DNA of 64,000 nucleotides from Rhodanobacteraceae bacterium (GTDB lineage Bacteria > Pseudomonadota > Gammaproteobacteria > Xanthomonadales > Rhodanobacteraceae), in the NCBI GenBank assembly GCA_016790075.1, contig JAEUPP010000038.1:97729-161728 (forward strand), given 5' to 3'. The notes beneath the pieces were generated by a model that had not been told where the DNA came from, searched no databases, and saw nothing but the letters and a program-made list of their open reading frames with translations. Both the position numbers and the translations under genes were made by a program. Shown here piece after piece: positions 63,701-64,000 of the stretch. Within the stretch, counting starts at the first letter, position 1. Each line of letters opens with the position of its first letter.

Positions 63701-64000
63701 TGGCCGGCAGTGCGAGCTGGCAGTTCGATACGGCGAGTTACGGTGTAGGCCGGCTCGCGAGTGAACAGTTCAGCGAACCCGGTGCGGTCAGCGTGGCGCG
63801 CCATTACAGCTACAACAGCCTGGGCCAAGCGGTGGAAACGCGTACCGATCAGGACGGGCGCAGCTACTACGCTCAGTCGACGTATGACAACCATGGCCGG
63901 CCGTTCCAGTTCTTCTTTACCGCACCGGGTTTGCCGACGACGGGTGAACGCACGGAGTACAACGCGCAGGGTTTTGCGTACCGGGTCCGTTCGGCTTATC
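57784..64000 (+). CDS. Giant SpvB/FG-GAP/RHS-repeat exported protein, truncated by window end
   Basis: An open frame of more than 2072 codons with no stop seen. Order: N-terminal signal (GGWLVLLLVLLFLGYTGAAGA) after a 32-residue n-region; two Trp-rich modules at about 75-190 and 195-320 (HWHNPRRSGTGWDFFY; GGNWYDAAHSGWGYLYS); an SpvB-like domain from about 475 (GNATYTIPLYAPRGRGGLTPE); FG-GAP/VCBS-type calcium motifs (DFDGDGRSDIVW near 808, DIDGDGRADLGF, DFDGDSKPDFWW, DFDGDGLADNLI); a TcdB-like middle; then RHS/YD repeats (YDTRGNATR, YDFLNRVYR, YNSLGQAVE). GGGA lies before the ATG. The C-terminal toxin or core region is outside the window. Such proteins form shells delivering toxic tips. Confidence 0.9.
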   Translation, partial: MSVREFRGAVVDIANGVMCDAGCTGRRVNGGWLVLLLVLLFLGYTGAAGAISPPTEDACPASGDPPVIPGSVRTHPGHWHNPRRSGTGWDFFYAESNTTMLGYWYTYNSDGAPVWYVTSPISLGASTQTWSGTLYQVTMSATNGVASSAIGEVSGRLYPGATRRMGLRWSLTSSFPNPPQECVYDIYGEAPIHMAESTPAFGGNWYDAAHSGWGYLYSMGRDATKYNEAEKLLVYDLDGKPTWLLALTNSLTVPGDSVTARGLTYNKLRSGYSLVTDCFDDPATQTQNECLDTYDVGNFSRTFISATSATINVSANVAANLGARTNRPVVWPNPNVIFPGNPQNGIPPSALTYPVALGKATLPTQVLVNSSYCEAASMVSTCNVYVGWSSENTNDRLFRYNLVSGARDAIGNSSIGYRADPLLPGNRVRYELRRGSALGALVFQSPEVLVSVGGGDSNSGPADVPPAPTVFQEPTPDSESDKVGAIAATFRVNDGGNATYTIPLYAPRGRGGLTPEVSLAYSSAGGEGLLGTGFNLHAASSIQKCRSGKEFGDGDTVSSALDQFCLDGQRLLLWKGIHMQPGAEYRTEIDSFQRVVLTATPVISSSAFGLSENLTTYAFTVYGKDGSVRRFGDSAGTVVAPVRFGRGAAISWLQTELADVSGNTIQFTYSSQGSGSLSTPGERTLQRISYVGGALEFSYITSGRRDISHSSIGDAYASQLLERVTVYGADNQVLRRYVAGYANRIVADIYLVRPRLISLGECADAAEQICYPATTFSWSDASAVADSGNSDATSGKRFPNLVSHRLADFDGDGRSDIVWADQGGRLNVLYAEANASGITFSANTEIARLLRVDPVGAFQTLDLDADGQDDVLYLSESSTTPNRVAWYLRRANGRSFAAPELLLDNVGPVDAGEVLKYESSLTDHTGDGLPDLVFRIGLDGNRIAILQRNPDNTDRPFAFAAPLPVRLIDGDASGLNLCAGSTYTARRDQERAQPVDIDGDGRADLGFMSSDAACGSGVPIVTGVAGATEGTPPPPVAHEGPGVAAGTPVGYYFVTYRAEGVFAGAGGAPEFRFTRAGRSVRVVEQLGPGSRERARQRVMAGDLNADGYMDYVFLNDAAQWRVNLTVADLAYGRDQCVANCLDANHVDKVQLIDFDGDSKPDFWWPDATTPNRNYKVHLWNGDGFTAAAVNSGFLAAAGNDWQRLSGDFDGDGLADNLIVKPVSNGVADGGWSVRRAVSHHQARGAIVAITNGLGARTEITYSPLTFSSVYRRGYDGPLRTWGRGSAVFDLALPNSVVHYVSSSAPVSGNPANQAIVQYQYRGLKLQAGGRGSLGFGRVTTVDLQTLVGVDTYLLNEFPLTGLAMQTNTRRLSQIPADSCRAGDGSVVESAACFSRAPICASGKIGPCDSALPEPNAGRVKVLLDTYGWRYQPDAPLANGPGRSLNYYLQGLPGVPASGPTAPVFVARIQSNIADYDALSFKSAKLEVVNFTPDGYDDFGNVLRSSTTSRRRSSINTTDETSVTTEVRNTYADNLAAWKLGRLTRTLTFTQREEYRSTGTSVTTQGRRASFAYTSYGLLQAERVEGMSGSSVDTLTPDTQTRGTATYYQHDAAGNRTAVFTCSADIEESVCRSGAGGVNYAFHPAGRSVMRYSRTEYDALRRYPERVVEPFSNGADTVRELVSSQVLARNSGGDVLDAQDANGKVSRLRYGRFGRQYFAYDATGASTRTTWRRCTANCPSGLALAYVQTTVSSGAPTRWSFHDLLGRPVIELQQGLNANDFSATLTEYDTRGNATRVSQPFFVANAGGGAATPAAGQTPTWTTHEYDFLNRVYRSTAPDGGVTTKDYQPLRTTTTLPPNASGQQQVLVENFSPQGEVISTIDANNTTVTFSYHAGGQLLRAERGSLATVSSYDSLGRKLSTSDPDTGTWSYTVNDAGETLTQTGPRGLCTEQRYDGRGRLWRRTDYAGACGSLLAGSASWQFDTASYGVGRLASEQFSEPGAVSVARHYSYNSLGQAVETRTDQDGRSYYAQSTYDNHGRPFQFFFTAPGLPTTGERTEYNAQGFAYRVRSAY

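Noticed and set aside
1-64000. CRISPR arrays, tRNA genes, integrases and insertion sequences
   Set aside because: None was recognised by eye on either strand. Short tRNAs could be missed without a dedicated scan.

Overview
The window is a 64 kb stretch of a GC-rich chromosome with dense, ordinary bacterial gene packing. The gene set (DnaK/DnaJ; a phasin, patatin and PHA-region group; serC/serA/pheA/hisC/aroA; MsrPQ; XdhABC with PuuD; S8 protease with PKD and PPC domains; many secreted repeat proteins) and the wording of many proteins suggest a gammaproteobacterium of the order Lysobacterales (Xanthomonadales), probably near Rhodanobacteraceae. This is an inference from protein resemblance, not a database result. 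No rRNA, tRNA, CRISPR array, integrase or insertion sequence was recognised.

Layout. 1-1.3 kb: end of dnaK, its terminator, and dnaJ. 1.5-3.9 kb (minus): a polyhydroxyalkanoate (PHA) granule group of phasin, patatin-like hydrolase and PHA-region protein. 4.0-9.5 kb (plus): a compact four-gene signalling unit of periplasmic cupredoxin, membrane Ser/Thr kinase with sensor and HAMP, outer-membrane barrel protein and tail-anchored FHA protein. 9.5-11.3 kb (minus): msrQ and msrP, the periplasmic methionine sulfoxide repair pair. 11.6-14.8 kb: a five-PAS GGDEF-EAL protein. 14.9-24.2 kb: serine and aromatic amino-acid biosynthesis, with serC, then serA and an ABC-F gene on the minus strand, a D-2-hydroxyglutarate dehydrogenase divergent from serA, and the overlapping pheA-hisC-aroA operon.

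24.5-35.3 kb is an export-rich accessory region: a beta-propeller protein, a secreted esterase/depolymerase, a five-repeat protein, two tandem 486-residue delta-60-type paralogues and a 1128-residue subtilase. 35.9-40.2 kb holds a DUF4199 protein, a membrane LuxR-type regulator, a roadblock-like protein, an unknown protein and a class IV histone-deacetylase-like enzyme. 40.3-47.8 kb is a purine catabolism locus: xdhA-xdhB-xdhC on the minus strand, divergent from adenine deaminase, hiuH and puuD. Together they would carry adenine through hypoxanthine, xanthine, urate and 5-hydroxyisourate; no OHCU decarboxylase is present here. 48.1-57.4 kb contains a secreted zinc metalloprotease, a beta-helix protein, small membrane proteins, a haem-binding-motif protein, an unusual SDR, a PhzF protein, and a divergent LytTR regulator/acyltransferase pair. 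From 57.8 kb to the end runs an uninterrupted SpvB/FG-GAP/RHS giant protein that leaves the window.

The most intriguing pattern is a short C-terminal motif, roughly D-x-[L/I]-F-x-x-G-[F/L]-[D/E], at or within a few residues of the end of five otherwise unrelated exported proteins. It may be an undescribed sorting or maturation tag. Coordinates given for starts reflect choices by ribosome-binding site, signal peptide or family fit, and several are uncertain as noted.
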